Source: Clostridiales bacterium
GTDB taxonomy: Bacteria; Bacillota; Clostridia; Oscillospirales; Butyricicoccaceae
DNA: 64,000 nt
Assembly (NCBI GenBank): GCA_022775385.1
Contig: JALFIV010000033.1
Span: 81,077-145,076, forward strand
Reading direction: 5' to 3'
The first letter of the stretch is position 1. Each line of letters opens with the position of its first letter. The position numbers and the translations under genes are program-made. A model generated the notes under the pieces. The model saw nothing but the letters and a program-made list of their open reading frames with translations. It was not told where the DNA came from and did no database searches. Shown in pieces: positions 16,517 through 27,703 of this stretch.

Positions 16517-17392
16517 TTGAAAAGCATGACTGGATACGGCAGAGCCCGTATGACCATCAGCGATCGGGAGATTACCGTCGAGATCCGTTCGGTAAACCAT
16601 CGCTATCTGGATGTCACCGTCAAGGCGCCGCGCATCTACGGATTTCTGGATGAGGCGGCGAAGAGCGCAATCGGCAAGTGGATTGCACGCGGCAAGGTCG
16701 ACATCTACATTTCCATCGACGCATCCGATGCCGGAGATGAGACCATTGTACTGAACAAGCGGATTCTGGAGAATTATCTGGATCTGCTGCATGAGATCCG
16801 CGACACCTATTCGCTGACGGACGACATCAGCGTGATGAGTATGGCGAAGCTGCCGGATGTGTTCACGGCGGAGAAGCAGGAGGCGGACGCCGAGGAGATC
16901 AAGCGCGATGTGCTGACAGTGCTTAGCGCCGCGGCGGAGGATTATGCCGCAATGCGTGAGCGCGAGGGCGAGAAGATGCGCGAGGACATCCTGAACCGGC
17001 GCGAGACCATTCTCGGTCTGGTGTCTCAGGTCGAGGCGCGCTCCCCGAAGGCGGTGGAGGAATACCGCGCCAAGCTGACCGCGCGCATGAACGAGGTGCT
17101 GTCGGACACGACGATTGATCCCCAGCGCATACTGGCGGAGGCGGCGATCTATGCCGACCGCACCGCGGTGGACGAGGAAACCGTCCGTCTGCGCAGCCAT
17201 ATGCAGCAGCTCCAGCTGATGGCGGACGACACCCATCCGACCGGCCGCAAGCTGGACTTCCTGGTACAGGAGATGAACCGCGAGGCGAACACCATCGGCT
17301 CCAAGGCAAACGACATGGAGCTTGCCAAGATTGTGGTCGATCTCAAGGCGGAGATTGAGAAGATCCGCGAGCAGGTTCAGAACATCGAGTAA
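16517..17392 (+). CDS. yicC: YicC family endoribonuclease
   Basis: 291 residues from TTG 16517, chosen because the family starts (M/L)KSMTGYGRA and a CAGGAGGG site ends 6 bases upstream; an in-frame ATG at 16496 would add seven atypical residues. Conserved blocks [13 protein letters not shown] and the C-terminal [20 protein letters not shown] are intact. YicC proteins act on RNA and affect stationary-phase survival. It heads the conserved yicC-remA-gmk-rpoZ-coaBC-priA order. Confidence 0.92.
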   Translation: MKSMTGYGRARMTISDREITVEIRSVNHRYLDVTVKAPRIYGFLDEAAKSAIGKWIARGKVDIYISIDASDAGDETIVLNKRILENYLDLLHEIRDTYSLTDDISVMSMAKLPDVFTAEKQEADAEEIKRDVLTVLSAAAEDYAAMREREGEKMREDILNRRETILGLVSQVEARSPKAVEEYRAKLTARMNEVLSDTTIDPQRILAEAAIYADRTAVDEETVRLRSHMQQLQLMADDTHPTGRKLDFLVQEMNREANTIGSKANDMELAKIVVDLKAEIEKIREQVQNIE

Positions 17393-17406
17393 AGGAGCAT
17401 TCGCGT

Positions 17407-17667
17407 ATGAAGCTCATCAACATTGGTTTCGGCAATCTGGTTTCTGCCGACCGGGTGATTGCGGTGGTCGCACCGGAGTCCGCACCGGTCAAGCGTATCG
17501 TGCAGGAGGCACGGGAGCGGCAGATGGTCATCGACGGCACCTACGGACGGCGCACGCGCGCGGTTCTGGTGATGGACAGCGACCATGTTGTGCTCTCGGC
17601 CATCTCGCCGGATGCGATTGCGGGACGCGCAGACAGCCGGGACGAGGAATCCGAGGTGGCAGAATGA
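17407..17667 (+). CDS. remA: RemA/DUF370 family DNA-binding regulator
   Basis: 86 residues. The family core [20 protein letters not shown] and [19 protein letters not shown] is intact. In B. subtilis RemA forms ring oligomers that bind DNA and activate biofilm matrix genes. It overlaps gmk by 4 bases, as is usual in Firmicutes. Confidence 0.93.
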   Translation: MKLINIGFGNLVSADRVIAVVAPESAPVKRIVQEARERQMVIDGTYGRRTRAVLVMDSDHVVLSAISPDAIAGRADSRDEESEVAE

Positions 17668-18257
17668 AAGAGCAGAAGGGCACACTGTTTGTGCTGACCG
17701 GTCCGTCCGGCGTCGGCAAGGGAACCCTGCTGTCGCATGTGCTCCCGCAGCTGGACTCGCTGTTTTTGTCGGTCTCCGCGACCACACGCGAGCCGCGTCC
17801 GGGAGAGCAGGACGGTGTCCATTACTATTTCCTGAGTCCGGAGCAGTTCCGCAGCCGGATCGAGGACGGTGCGTTTCTCGAGCATGCGCAGTTCAGCGGA
17901 AACTATTACGGCACGCCGTCCGCACCGATTGACGAGCATCTGAGCCGCGGCGAGGATGTGGTTCTTGAGATCGAGGTGCAGGGCGCGATGCAGATCCGTG
18001 AAAAGCGTCCGGATGCGGCGATGATCTTTGTCGCGCCGCCGGACTTTGCGACGCTGGAGGCGCGCCTGCGCGGCCGTCAGACCGAGGCGGAGGACGCGAT
18101 TGCACTTCGTCTGGAAACCGCGAAGCACGAGCTGCAGCAGATTCCGAAGTTCGACTACGTCGTCATCAACGACGACCTCACCCGTGCGGAGGAGGAGCTC
18201 AAGGCCGTATTCCTTGCGGAGCGCGCCCGCACGATGCACCGCACGTTCCATATTTAA
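17664..18257 (+). CDS. gmk: Guanylate kinase
   Basis: 197 residues from ATG 17664. Phosphorylates GMP to GDP. The P-loop [10 protein letters not shown] (residues 13-22), the GMP-binding [20 protein letters not shown] block and [13 protein letters not shown] are intact. Confidence 0.97.
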   Translation: MKEQKGTLFVLTGPSGVGKGTLLSHVLPQLDSLFLSVSATTREPRPGEQDGVHYYFLSPEQFRSRIEDGAFLEHAQFSGNYYGTPSAPIDEHLSRGEDVVLEIEVQGAMQIREKRPDAAMIFVAPPDFATLEARLRGRQTEAEDAIALRLETAKHELQQIPKFDYVVINDDLTRAEEELKAVFLAERARTMHRTFHI

Positions 18258-18320
18258 TTTGTCATTCACGTGCACGGCCGAGGCGGCCGTGCGGGATATC
18301 ATTGAAGGAGAGATACACTT

Positions 18321-18632
18321 ATGTTAAATCCGTCTATGCAGGATCTGATGAAGAAAGTCAACAACCGCTATCTGCTGGTCAATCTGGCGGCACAGCGTGC
18401 GCGCGACATCGCGCTCAAGGCGGAAGCGGCTGAGGAGAAGATTCCGGATAAGCCGGTCAAGCTTGCGCTGGACGAGATCGCCGCAGGTAAGATTGAATAC
18501 TGCGAGGGTCCGAAGCCGGAGCCGGCGGCGCCGGTGGAGGATGTTCTTGCATCCATCGATCTGGACGCAGTGGACGAAGATGTTCTTCTGGACGACGAGC
18601 CGGAAGAGGACGACACGGTAGAGGAGCTGTAA
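18321..18632 (+). CDS. rpoZ: RNA polymerase omega subunit
   Basis: 103 residues with an AAGGAGAG site. The N-terminal half matches omega (NPSMQDLMKKVNNRYLLVNL and the RARDIALKAE motif). A long acidic tail (EDVLLDDEPEEDDTVEEL) extends beyond the usual length of about 70 residues in Bacillus, common in Clostridia. It assists assembly of the core polymerase. Confidence 0.92.
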   Translation: MLNPSMQDLMKKVNNRYLLVNLAAQRARDIALKAEAAEEKIPDKPVKLALDEIAAGKIEYCEGPKPEPAAPVEDVLASIDLDAVDEDVLLDDEPEEDDTVEEL

Positions 18633-18636
18633 GCCC

Positions 18637-19845
18637 ATGGACGTTTCCGGAAAGACGGTTGTACTGGGCGTGACGGGCGGCATCGCCGCCTACAAGGCCT
18701 GTGATCTGGTCAGCCGGCTGAGGAAGAAAAACATCGAGGTCCGCGTCATCATGACCGAGCATGCCTGCGAGTTCGTCCAGCCGCTCACCTTTGAGGTGCT
18801 GTCCAACGCGCGCGTCGTGACCGACCAGTTCAACCGCGATTTCCCGTGGGAGGTCGAACACATTGCGCTGGCAAAGGCGGCGGATGTGTTCGCGGTCGTT
18901 CCGGCGACGGCGAATTTCCTCGCCAAGGCCGCAAACGGCATCGCGGACGACATGCTGTCCACGACGGTGCTCGCGACCCGCGCACCGCTGGTGATCGCAC
19001 CGGCGATGAACACCGCGATGTACGAGCATCCGGCGACACAGCAGAATATCGAGACCCTTCGTGCGCGCGGCGCGCAGTTTGTCGAGCCGGCGAGCGGTCA
19101 TCTGGCGTGCGGTGATTCCGGAAAGGGAAAGCTCGCGGATGTCGAAGTGATCGAAGAGGCGGTTCTGTCCGCGCTGACTGTCAAGGATCTCGCGGGAAAG
19201 ACCGTCACGGTCACGGCGGGACCGACGCGCGAGGCGCTCGACCCGGTGCGTTTTCTGTCCAACCATTCGACGGGAAAGATGGGCTATGCCATCGCGCGCT
19301 GTGCTGTGCGCCGCGGCGCACGTGTGAATCTGATCTCCGGACCGGTCTCGCTGACCCCGCCGCAGGGCGTCAATCTGATTCCGGTCACCTCCGCCTGCGA
19401 GATGCGCGAGGCGGTTTTGGAGGCACTGCCGCAGTCGGATATCGTTGTCAAGGCCGCCGCGGTCGGAGACTACCGTCCGGCGGAGTACGCCGACAACAAG
19501 ATCAAGAAAAAGAACGATGACATGAGCGTTTCGCTGGTGCGCAATCCGGACATTCTGGCGGAGATCGGCACCCTGCGCCGGGACGATCAGGTGATCTGCG
19601 GCTTCTCGATGGAGACCCGCGATCTGCTGGAGAACTCGGCGAAAAAGCTGAACGCGAAAAACTGTGACGTCATCGTCGCAAACAATCTCAAGACCAAGGG
19701 CGCGGGCTTCGCGGGAGACACCAATGTGGTCACCCTGCTGTACCGTGACGGTCGGGTGGAGCCGCTTGAGCTGATGAATAAGGGCGATGTGGCGGACATT
19801 CTGCTGGATCGTCTGGCCGCGCTCTCGGCGAAGCAAAACGTATGA
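18637..19845 (+). CDS. coaBC: Phosphopantothenoylcysteine decarboxylase / phosphopantothenate-cysteine ligase
   Basis: 402 residues, bifunctional coenzyme A synthesis enzyme. The N-terminal flavin-dependent CoaC domain has GVTGGIAAYKACDL, catalytic His in WEVEHIALAKAADV and PAMNTAMYEHPA. The CoaB domain starts near residue 185 (TVTVTAGPTREALDPVRFLS) with NHSTGKMGYA and KIKKKNDDMSV. It overlaps priA by 4 bases. Confidence 0.97.
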   Translation: MDVSGKTVVLGVTGGIAAYKACDLVSRLRKKNIEVRVIMTEHACEFVQPLTFEVLSNARVVTDQFNRDFPWEVEHIALAKAADVFAVVPATANFLAKAANGIADDMLSTTVLATRAPLVIAPAMNTAMYEHPATQQNIETLRARGAQFVEPASGHLACGDSGKGKLADVEVIEEAVLSALTVKDLAGKTVTVTAGPTREALDPVRFLSNHSTGKMGYAIARCAVRRGARVNLISGPVSLTPPQGVNLIPVTSACEMREAVLEALPQSDIVVKAAAVGDYRPAEYADNKIKKKNDDMSVSLVRNPDILAEIGTLRRDDQVICGFSMETRDLLENSAKKLNAKNCDVIVANNLKTKGAGFAGDTNVVTLLYRDGRVEPLELMNKGDVADILLDRLAALSAKQNV

Positions 19846-22298
19846 CAAGCCAGATTTGCCGTGCAGCGGTCAGCGCGGCAAATTTTGCATTTGACCGATT
19901 ATATGACTACCGTATCCCGGCGGAGCTGGAAAACCTGGTTCAGCCGGGTATGCGCATCCTTGTCCCGTTTGGAAAGGGAAACCGTCTGACCGAGGCGTTC
20001 GCCGTTCAGGTGATGCAGACATCGGAGGTGGAAAACCTCAAGGAGGTTCAGTCCGTGCTCGATCTCGAGCCGGTGCTGGATGAGCATCAGATTCATCTGG
20101 CGGCATGGATGTGCTCGTCGCTGTACAGCACGTTTTTCGACTGCGCCAAGGTGATGCTGCCCTCCGGACTGTGGTTCCGCCACGAGGAGTGGTATCAGCT
20201 CGCGGACGGGATCACACAGGAGCAGCTGGACGCGCGGGCACAGCACGAGCCGATTCTGACGCTGTTCTCGGTGAAAAAGCCCAGACGCTCGCTCAAGGAC
20301 ATCCGCGCCGAGGTGCCGGATTCCAATCTGATGCGGCGGCTGAACGAGCTGTGCCGGCAGGAGATCCTGCGGTTTTCCAGCTCGTTCTCGCGCAAGATCG
20401 GGGACAAGAGCGTCAAAATGTTGGCGCTCGATATGCCGGCGGATCAGGCGGCGCGGCGGGCGGAGCGCGGACGCAGTCCGGTTCGTCTGGAGGTCGTGGG
20501 CTGTCTCGCGGACGGCGGAGCGCTCAGCCGGCAGGAGCTGATGTATCAGACCGGCGCGTCAGCCGGCATCCTCTCCACCATGGTAAAGCAGGGCATCCTG
20601 CGTGAGTGGGAGGAAGAGGCATTCCGTATGCCGGACTTCTCGCACTGTGAACGCGAGCCGATGGGAACGCTGACAAACGCGCAGCGGGAGGCGTACGACC
20701 GCATCTCCCCGCGGATGGATACCGATCAGCCGGAGGCGGCGCTGCTGTACGGCGTGACCGGAAGCGGAAAGACGCAGGTGTACCTGCATCTGATCGAGCG
20801 GGCGCTCCGGCAGGGAAAGGGCGCACTCGTGCTCGTTCCGGAGATCGGCTTGACCCCGCAGATGATCCGCCGCTTTGTCTGCTGTTTCGGCGCCTCGCGT
20901 GTCGCGGTGCTTCATTCGGCGCTGTCGGTCGGGGAGCGGTATGACAGCTGGAAGCGTATCCGCTCGGGCGAGGCGCAGGTGGTGGTCGGCACGCGCTCGG
21001 CGGTGTTCGCACCGGTGCAAAACCTCGGACTGCTCGTCATCGACGAGGAACAGGACGATGCGTACAAATCCGAGCAGTCGCCGTGCTATCACGCCCGGGA
21101 AATCGCCAAATACCGCGTGATGCAGGAAAAAGCGCTGCTCGTGCTCGGCTCGGCGACGCCGTCGATTGAGACTTTTTACGGTGCGAAAACCGGAAGGTAT
21201 CCGATGGCGGTTCTGCGGGAACGCTATGCAGGGACACAGCTGCCGCAGGTCACGATTGCGGACCAGCGCGAAGCGGCGCGGCAGGGATGCTTTGGCTCGA
21301 TCGGACCGGTTCTGCGCGATGCGGTTGCGGAAACCCTCCGTGACGGGCATCAGGCGATTTTGTTTCTGAACCGGCGCGGCGCCGCGCGGCAGGTCACCTG
21401 CACCGGATGCGGCTGGCGTCCGGAGTGCCCGTCGTGCAGCGTCTCGATGACCTATCACTCCGCCAACCACCGGCTGATGTGTCACTACTGCGGCCATTCC
21501 GAGCCGCTTCCGCGCGCCTGTCCGGTGTGCGGCAGTACGCACCTCAAGACCGAGGGTGCGGGCACCCAGCGCGTGGAGCAGGAGCTGCACGAGCTGTTTC
21601 CGAAGGCGCGTGTACTGCGCATGGATGCGGACACGACGCGGGCGAAAAACGCCCATGAAAAACTGCTCGCGGAGTTTGCCGCGGGCGGTGCGGACATCCT
21701 GCTCGGCACCCAGATGGTCACCAAGGGACTGGATTTTGACCGGGTCGCGCTGGTCGGTGTCATTGACGCCGATCAGATGCTGTTTGCGCAGGACTACCGC
21801 GCGCGGGAGCGCACGTTTTCACTGCTGACACAGGTGGTCGGACGGGCGGGACGGCGCGATGTGCGCGGACGGGCGGTCATTCAGACCTACTCGCCGAATC
21901 ACGACGTGATTCTGAACGCCGCGCGGCAGGACTACGAGCGGTTTTATGAACAGGAGATCGAGCTGCGGCAGGCGCTGCAGTGTCCGCCGGCGGCGCAGAT
22001 TCTGACGCTGACCGCCTCGGCGGAGAGCGAGCGCGACGTGCTCGAGGCGCTGGTCTATGTGCGTCAGCGGATTGAGGGTCTGATGAACGATCAGTTTGCG
22101 GATTTCCGCTATCCCGTGCTCGGACCGGCTCCGGCATCCGTGCTGCGCGTCATGAACCGGTATCGGTATCACCTGACCATCCGATGCCCCGACAACAGGA
22201 GAAGACGAGAGCTGATCGGCGGGATTCTGCGGGAGTTTGCCGCGAATCGTCAGTTCCGTTCGGTCGCTCTGTTTGCGGATGTCAATCCGCTGGAATAA
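19842..22298 (+). CDS. priA: Primosomal protein N', replication restart helicase
   Basis: 818 residues. Reloads the replicative helicase at stalled forks. The 3'-DNA-binding domain fills the N-terminus. Walker A is GVTGSGKTQVY, the DEAH-type box is VIDEEQDDAYKSEQSP, and the zinc-binding cysteines lie in CTGCGWRPECPSCSVSM and CHYCGHSEPLPRACPVCGS. Helicase motifs V-VI (LLGTQMVTKGLDFDRVALVG, QVVGRAGRRD) are intact. Confidence 0.97.
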   Translation: MTSQICRAAVSAANFAFDRLYDYRIPAELENLVQPGMRILVPFGKGNRLTEAFAVQVMQTSEVENLKEVQSVLDLEPVLDEHQIHLAAWMCSSLYSTFFDCAKVMLPSGLWFRHEEWYQLADGITQEQLDARAQHEPILTLFSVKKPRRSLKDIRAEVPDSNLMRRLNELCRQEILRFSSSFSRKIGDKSVKMLALDMPADQAARRAERGRSPVRLEVVGCLADGGALSRQELMYQTGASAGILSTMVKQGILREWEEEAFRMPDFSHCEREPMGTLTNAQREAYDRISPRMDTDQPEAALLYGVTGSGKTQVYLHLIERALRQGKGALVLVPEIGLTPQMIRRFVCCFGASRVAVLHSALSVGERYDSWKRIRSGEAQVVVGTRSAVFAPVQNLGLLVIDEEQDDAYKSEQSPCYHAREIAKYRVMQEKALLVLGSATPSIETFYGAKTGRYPMAVLRERYAGTQLPQVTIADQREAARQGCFGSIGPVLRDAVAETLRDGHQAILFLNRRGAARQVTCTGCGWRPECPSCSVSMTYHSANHRLMCHYCGHSEPLPRACPVCGSTHLKTEGAGTQRVEQELHELFPKARVLRMDADTTRAKNAHEKLLAEFAAGGADILLGTQMVTKGLDFDRVALVGVIDADQMLFAQDYRARERTFSLLTQVVGRAGRRDVRGRAVIQTYSPNHDVILNAARQDYERFYEQEIELRQALQCPPAAQILTLTASAESERDVLEALVYVRQRIEGLMNDQFADFRYPVLGPAPASVLRVMNRYRYHLTIRCPDNRRRRELIGGILREFAANRQFRSVALFADVNPLE

Positions 22299-22327
22299 CA
22301 TCAACGACAACCAAGGAGGAATTTTCC

Positions 22328-22795
22328 ATGATTCGAGAGATTATCAAGCATCCGGATCCGGTGCTGTATAAAAAGTGCCACGCGGTCACCAAGTTTGACG
22401 CGAGACTGGGCAAGATTCTGGACGACATGGCGGACACGATGATGTCCGCAAACGGCGTCGGACTCGCCGGTCCGCAGATCGGTATGCTGCGCCGCATCTG
22501 TGTCGTCCTCGACACCACCGACAACGACAAGGTCATCGAGCTGATCAATCCGGAGGTTGTCGAGACCTCCGGTTCCCAGACCGGAACCGAGGGCTGCCTG
22601 AGCTTCCCGGATGAATTCGGCACGGTCACCCGTCCGCGCGTCGTCACCGTCCGCGCACAGGATCGGCATGGCGAGTGGTTCACGCTGACGCGCGAGGATC
22701 TGACCGCGCGCGCGTTCCTGCACGAGATCGACCATCTGGACGGCCACGTGTTCAAGGAGAAGGTCGAAGATATCTTCGAGCCGGAAGCGGAGTAA
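22328..22795 (+). CDS. def: Peptide deformylase
   Basis: 155 residues from ATG 22328 after a strong AAGGAGG site. Removes the formyl group from nascent proteins. The three motifs are intact: GVGLAGPQIG, EGCLSFPDEFG (metal-binding Cys) and HEIDHLDGHVF (HExxH). The next gene is fmt, which makes the formyl-tRNA, a common pairing. Confidence 0.97.
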   Translation: MIREIIKHPDPVLYKKCHAVTKFDARLGKILDDMADTMMSANGVGLAGPQIGMLRRICVVLDTTDNDKVIELINPEVVETSGSQTGTEGCLSFPDEFGTVTRPRVVTVRAQDRHGEWFTLTREDLTARAFLHEIDHLDGHVFKEKVEDIFEPEAE

Positions 22796-22808
22796 GGAGA
22801 GAGCCCGG

Positions 22809-23750
<942 letters not shown>

Positions 23751-23797
23751 ACCCGCCGAAGGGGAAAAGAGAGCAATTCCAAAAGGAGGAATGTGTG

Positions 23798-24529
23798 ATG
23801 ATTCCCGGTTATTATGGTTACGGTGTCGGATATCATTCCGGATATTCGATCTATTTGATTTTGATGGCGGTCTGCTTTGTGTTCTCGCTGTGGGCGCAGG
23901 CATCGGTCAATTCCGCCTTCCGGCGGTATTCCCGCGTGGCGACGCGGCGGGGTCTGACCGGACGGCAGGCGGCGGAGTGCGTGCTGCGCGCAAACGGCGT
24001 CAGCGGCATTCAGTTCGCCCGCATCGGCGGAAGCTTGACCGACAACTTCAACCCGACTACCGGCGTCATCAGCCTGTCGTCGGATGTCTATGACTCCACC
24101 TCGGTCGCATCGGTCGGCGTGGCGGCACATGAGGCCGGTCACGCGGTTCAGCATGCGGTCGGCTATGGTCCGATCCGCCTGCGCATGGCGATCATTCCGA
24201 TCTGTTCGTTCGGCTCCCGCATGTCGTGGCCGCTGCTGGTCATCGGTCTTGCGGTGGGCATCACACCGCTGATCGGTCTGGGCGTCGCGTTTTTCGCGCT
24301 GTCCACCCTGTTTCAGCTGGTGACGCTGCCGGTCGAGCTGGATGCCTCCCACCGTGCGCTTGCGGCACTGCGGGACGGCGGACTGCTGACCGAGGACGAA
24401 CTGCCGATGGCGCGCAAGACGCTGACAGCCGCAGCGATGACCTATCTTGCGGCGCTCGCGACCAGTATCGTACAGCTGCTCCGTCTGCTGGCGATTTTCG
24501 GAAACAGACGCGGAGGACGGGATGACTGA
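23798..24529 (+). CDS. Zinc metallopeptidase, YugP family
   Basis: 243 residues from ATG 23798 with an AAAGGAGGA site. The zinc motif HEAGHAVQHA lies near residue 111 after DSTSVASVGVAA. Membrane helices are at the N-terminus (SIYLILMAVCFVFSLWAQ) and in the middle (SWPLLVIGLAVGITPLIGLGV), with another at the C-terminus. The physiological substrate is unknown. It overlaps rsmB by 8 bases. Confidence 0.9.
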   Translation: MIPGYYGYGVGYHSGYSIYLILMAVCFVFSLWAQASVNSAFRRYSRVATRRGLTGRQAAECVLRANGVSGIQFARIGGSLTDNFNPTTGVISLSSDVYDSTSVASVGVAAHEAGHAVQHAVGYGPIRLRMAIIPICSFGSRMSWPLLVIGLAVGITPLIGLGVAFFALSTLFQLVTLPVELDASHRALAALRDGGLLTEDELPMARKTLTAAAMTYLAALATSIVQLLRLLAIFGNRRGGRDD

Positions 24530-25859
24530 GACCAGAAAAACCGCGCGGGAGGCCGCGGCGCGGGCGCTGTTCGCGATTGAGGAGAACGGTGCATGGAGCG
24601 CGCAGGCGGTTCAGCGCGAAGCGGCGGAGATGGATAAGCGGGATGCGGCGCTGGCGACGGCGCTCGTCGGCGGTGTGCTTCAGCACAAGGCGATGTGCGA
24701 TTTCTACCTGTCCCATTTTTCCAGCGTCCGGCTGAAGAAACTCCAGCCGCGCATTTTGACCCTGCTGCGGCTTGCGGTCTATCAGATCGTCTGGATGGAC
24801 CGCATTCCGGATTCGGCGGCGGTCAACGAGACGATCCGGCTGGCAAAATCGCTGTGTCATGCCGGCAAGCGCACGACGGGATACCTCAACGGCGTCCTGC
24901 GCGCGGTGGCGCGGAGCAGGGACAATCTGCCCAGGCCGGACTGCGCGACCAAAGAGGAATTTTACTCGCTGTTTTACAGCACGCCGCGCTGGCTGACCGC
25001 GCTGCTGATCGAGCAGTTCGGCGAGCGCGAGACAAAAAAACTGCTGGAGGCGAACAACCGGCCGGCGCCCACCGTCCTGCGGGTCAACACCCTGCGTGCG
25101 GATGCGGAAAGCATACTGCGTGAGCTGACCGAGCAGGGCGTGCAGGCGGAGCGCCACCCGTCCATTCCGAACTGCCTCGTGGTCAAGGGAACCGGCAGCA
25201 TCGCATCGCTGCCGTGCTTTGCGGACGGACGGGTGACGGTACAGGACGGCGCGAGCCAGATGAGCGTGTACGCACTCGACCCGATGCCGGACAGCACGGT
25301 GATCGACTGCTGCGCTGCGCCGGGCGGAAAGAGCTTTTTCCTGTCCGAGCGCATGAAAAACACCGGCACGGTGTACTCCTGCGATATCTTTCCGCATAAG
25401 CTTACCAAGATCCGCGAGGGCGCACAGCGGCTGGGCTGCACGAATGTGACCGCATTCCTGCAGGATGCGTCTCAGTTCCGTCCCGAGTGGGAGGAAACGG
25501 CGGACTATGTCCTGTGCGACGTCCCGTGCTCCGGTCTGGGCATCATCCGGAAAAAGCCGGAGATCCGCTACAAGGATCCTGCGGAGCTGATGCAGCTGCC
25601 GGAGATTCAGCGGGCGATTCTGGACAACTGCGCGCGCTATGTGCGTCCGGGCGGCACGCTGGTCTATTCGACCTGTACGGTGCTGGAGCGGGAGAATCAG
25701 GACGTTGTCCATGCGTTTCTCGCATCCCATCCGGACTTCCGGCTGAGCCGGTTTTCTCTGCCGGTCTGCGATACCGCTGTGGAGGGGGAAATCACCCTTC
25801 TGCCGCATGTTCACGGAACCGATGGTTTTTTTGTTGCAAAATTAGTAAAAATGGATTAG
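24522..25859 (+). CDS. rsmB: 16S rRNA (cytosine 967-C5)-methyltransferase
   Basis: 445 residues from ATG 24522, inside the preceding gene's end. The N-terminal NusB-like RNA-binding domain (about residues 1-140, with IVWMDRIPDSAAVNETIRLA) is followed by the SAM domain with CCAAPGGKSFFLSE, the catalytic loop DVPCSGLGIIRKKPEIRYK and VYSTCTVLERENQD (second catalytic Cys). Confidence 0.95.
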   Translation: MTETRKTAREAAARALFAIEENGAWSAQAVQREAAEMDKRDAALATALVGGVLQHKAMCDFYLSHFSSVRLKKLQPRILTLLRLAVYQIVWMDRIPDSAAVNETIRLAKSLCHAGKRTTGYLNGVLRAVARSRDNLPRPDCATKEEFYSLFYSTPRWLTALLIEQFGERETKKLLEANNRPAPTVLRVNTLRADAESILRELTEQGVQAERHPSIPNCLVVKGTGSIASLPCFADGRVTVQDGASQMSVYALDPMPDSTVIDCCAAPGGKSFFLSERMKNTGTVYSCDIFPHKLTKIREGAQRLGCTNVTAFLQDASQFRPEWEETADYVLCDVPCSGLGIIRKKPEIRYKDPAELMQLPEIQRAILDNCARYVRPGGTLVYSTCTVLERENQDVVHAFLASHPDFRLSRFSLPVCDTAVEGEITLLPHVHGTDGFFVAKLVKMD

Positions 25860-25907
25860 TATAATGGTGTATGAGATTGTGCAGACAGATAAGGAGCATC
25901 GTTTTTT

Positions 25908-26954
25908 ATGACAAAACCGGAGATCAAATGCAGAACGATACCGGAGCTGAAGGAAGAACTCGCGGCGCTGGGGGAAAAGCCGTTCCGCGCACAGCAGATC
26001 TTCCGCTGGATGCATACCGGGGTCTCGGATTTTGACGAGATGACAAATCTGTCCAAACCGCTGCGCACCAAGCTGCGGGAGAACTATCTGCTCACCGCGC
26101 CGCGCATCGTGCGCAAGCAGGTCTCGGCGCTGGACGGAACAATCAAGTACTTATGGGAGCTGCACGACGGAAACTGTGTGGAGAGCGTCTTCATGCGTTA
26201 TCACCACGGCAATTCCGCCTGTGTGTCCAGTCAGGTCGGCTGCCGCATGGGATGCAAGTTCTGTGCCTCCGGCATCGGCGGTCTGGTTCGCAGTCTGTCT
26301 GCGGGGGAGATTCTTGACCAGATCCTGTTTATGCAGAAGGACACGGGGGAGCGGATTTCCAACATTGTACTGATGGGAACCGGTGAGCCGCTGGACAACT
26401 ATGACAACGTGCTCCGGTTTCTGGAGCTGGTCGGCTCGCCCGACGGGCTGAACATCGGACAGCGCCATATCTCGCTGTCCACCTCCGGACTGGCGGATCA
26501 GATCGACCGTCTCGCGGAGGAGAAACTTCAGATCACGCTGTCGGTCTCGCTCCATTCGCCGGACAACGAGTCGCGCAGCGCGATGATGCCGGTCAACCGG
26601 TCGTATCCGGTGGAGCGGCTGATCCGGTCGTGCCGTCACTATTTCGATGTGACCGGACGGCGGGTCTCTTACGAATACACGATGATTGACGGGGTGAGCG
26701 ACCGCCCGTGGCAGGCGAAAAAACTCGCGGCACTGCTGCACGGACGTCCGGCGCATGTCAATCTGATCCCGCTCAACGCGGTGACCGAGAGCGGGCTTCG
26801 GCCTTCGACCAGACAGCATGTCAGCGCATTCCAGAAGATTCTGGAGTCGAGCGGTGTGACGGCGACGGTGAGACGGACACTCGGTCCGGACATCGACGCC
26901 TCCTGTGGACAGCTGCGGCGGAGTTATATCGAGCAATCCAACGAGAAAGAGTGA
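25908..26954 (+). CDS. rlmN: 23S rRNA/tRNA adenine C2-methyltransferase (radical SAM)
   Basis: 348 residues. Methylates A2503 of 23S rRNA and A37 of some tRNAs. The radical SAM cluster motif CRMGCKFCAS (CxxxCxxC) and SSQVGC before it are intact, as is GEPLDNYDNV. The C-terminal methyl-carrier Cys lies in DIDASCGQLR. An imperfect promoter-like pair (TTGCAA at 25834, TATAAT at 25860, spacing 20) precedes it, so it may be partly independent of rsmB. Confidence 0.96.
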   Translation: MTKPEIKCRTIPELKEELAALGEKPFRAQQIFRWMHTGVSDFDEMTNLSKPLRTKLRENYLLTAPRIVRKQVSALDGTIKYLWELHDGNCVESVFMRYHHGNSACVSSQVGCRMGCKFCASGIGGLVRSLSAGEILDQILFMQKDTGERISNIVLMGTGEPLDNYDNVLRFLELVGSPDGLNIGQRHISLSTSGLADQIDRLAEEKLQITLSVSLHSPDNESRSAMMPVNRSYPVERLIRSCRHYFDVTGRRVSYEYTMIDGVSDRPWQAKKLAALLHGRPAHVNLIPLNAVTESGLRPSTRQHVSAFQKILESSGVTATVRRTLGPDIDASCGQLRRSYIEQSNEKE

Positions 26955-26958
26955 TGAA

Positions 26959-27693
26959 ATGAACGTATACGGCAAGACAGATAAGGGCCTGGTTCGGTCG
27001 AACAATCAGGACACCTATCGCACAGAACTGAATCAAAACGGATGCGCTTATCTCATCCTCTGCGACGGCATGGGCGGTGCCCGTGCGGGAAATGTGGCGA
27101 GCGAAAAGACGGCGGAGGTTTTCCTGCAGTATCTGCAGGAGCACTGTGAGCCGGAGATGCAGCGCGATGAACTGGCACAGATTCTGGTCGACGGCGCGGC
27201 ACTGGCCAACAGGACGGTATACGAGATGGCGGAAAACGACCCCGGGCAGTACAGCGGCATGGGTACGACGCTGGTCGGCGGTGTCGCGGTCGGAAACCGG
27301 GTCGTACTGGCAAACATCGGCGATTCGCGCGCCTATGTGATCGACGGCGGACGGATTGCGCAGGTGACGGAGGATCACTCGGTTGTGGAGGAAATGGTCC
27401 GCGCCGGAAAACTCACCAAGGAAGAAGCGAGACACTACCCGGGACGCAATCTGATCACCCGTGCGGTCGGTGTCGACGCGGACGTCGAGCCGGATCTGTA
27501 CGAAGTGATCCTGCGGGACGGACAAATTCTGCTGCTCTGCTCCGACGGACTGAGCGGCATGCTCACGGACAGCGAGATCGCGGAGATCGTCGCGTCCGAA
27601 GAGAATTTTGAGCGCGCGTGCGAAACGCTGATCGCGGGTGCATGCGGCGCAGGCGGAACTGACAACATCACGGTTGTTTTATATACAAAGTAG
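26959..27693 (+). CDS. prpC: PP2C-type Ser/Thr protein phosphatase
   Basis: 244 residues from ATG 26959. It reverses phosphorylation by the downstream PASTA kinase. Metal-binding aspartates are in LCDGMGGARAGNVAS (residues about 35-49), VLANIGDSRAYVI and LCSDGLSGML, with GGTDNITVVL at the C-terminus. The phosphatase-kinase pair is the standard Firmicute arrangement. Confidence 0.95.
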   Translation: MNVYGKTDKGLVRSNNQDTYRTELNQNGCAYLILCDGMGGARAGNVASEKTAEVFLQYLQEHCEPEMQRDELAQILVDGAALANRTVYEMAENDPGQYSGMGTTLVGGVAVGNRVVLANIGDSRAYVIDGGRIAQVTEDHSVVEEMVRAGKLTKEEARHYPGRNLITRAVGVDADVEPDLYEVILRDGQILLLCSDGLSGMLTDSEIAEIVASEENFERACETLIAGACGAGGTDNITVVLYTK

Positions 27694-27703
27694 GAGATAG
27701 AAT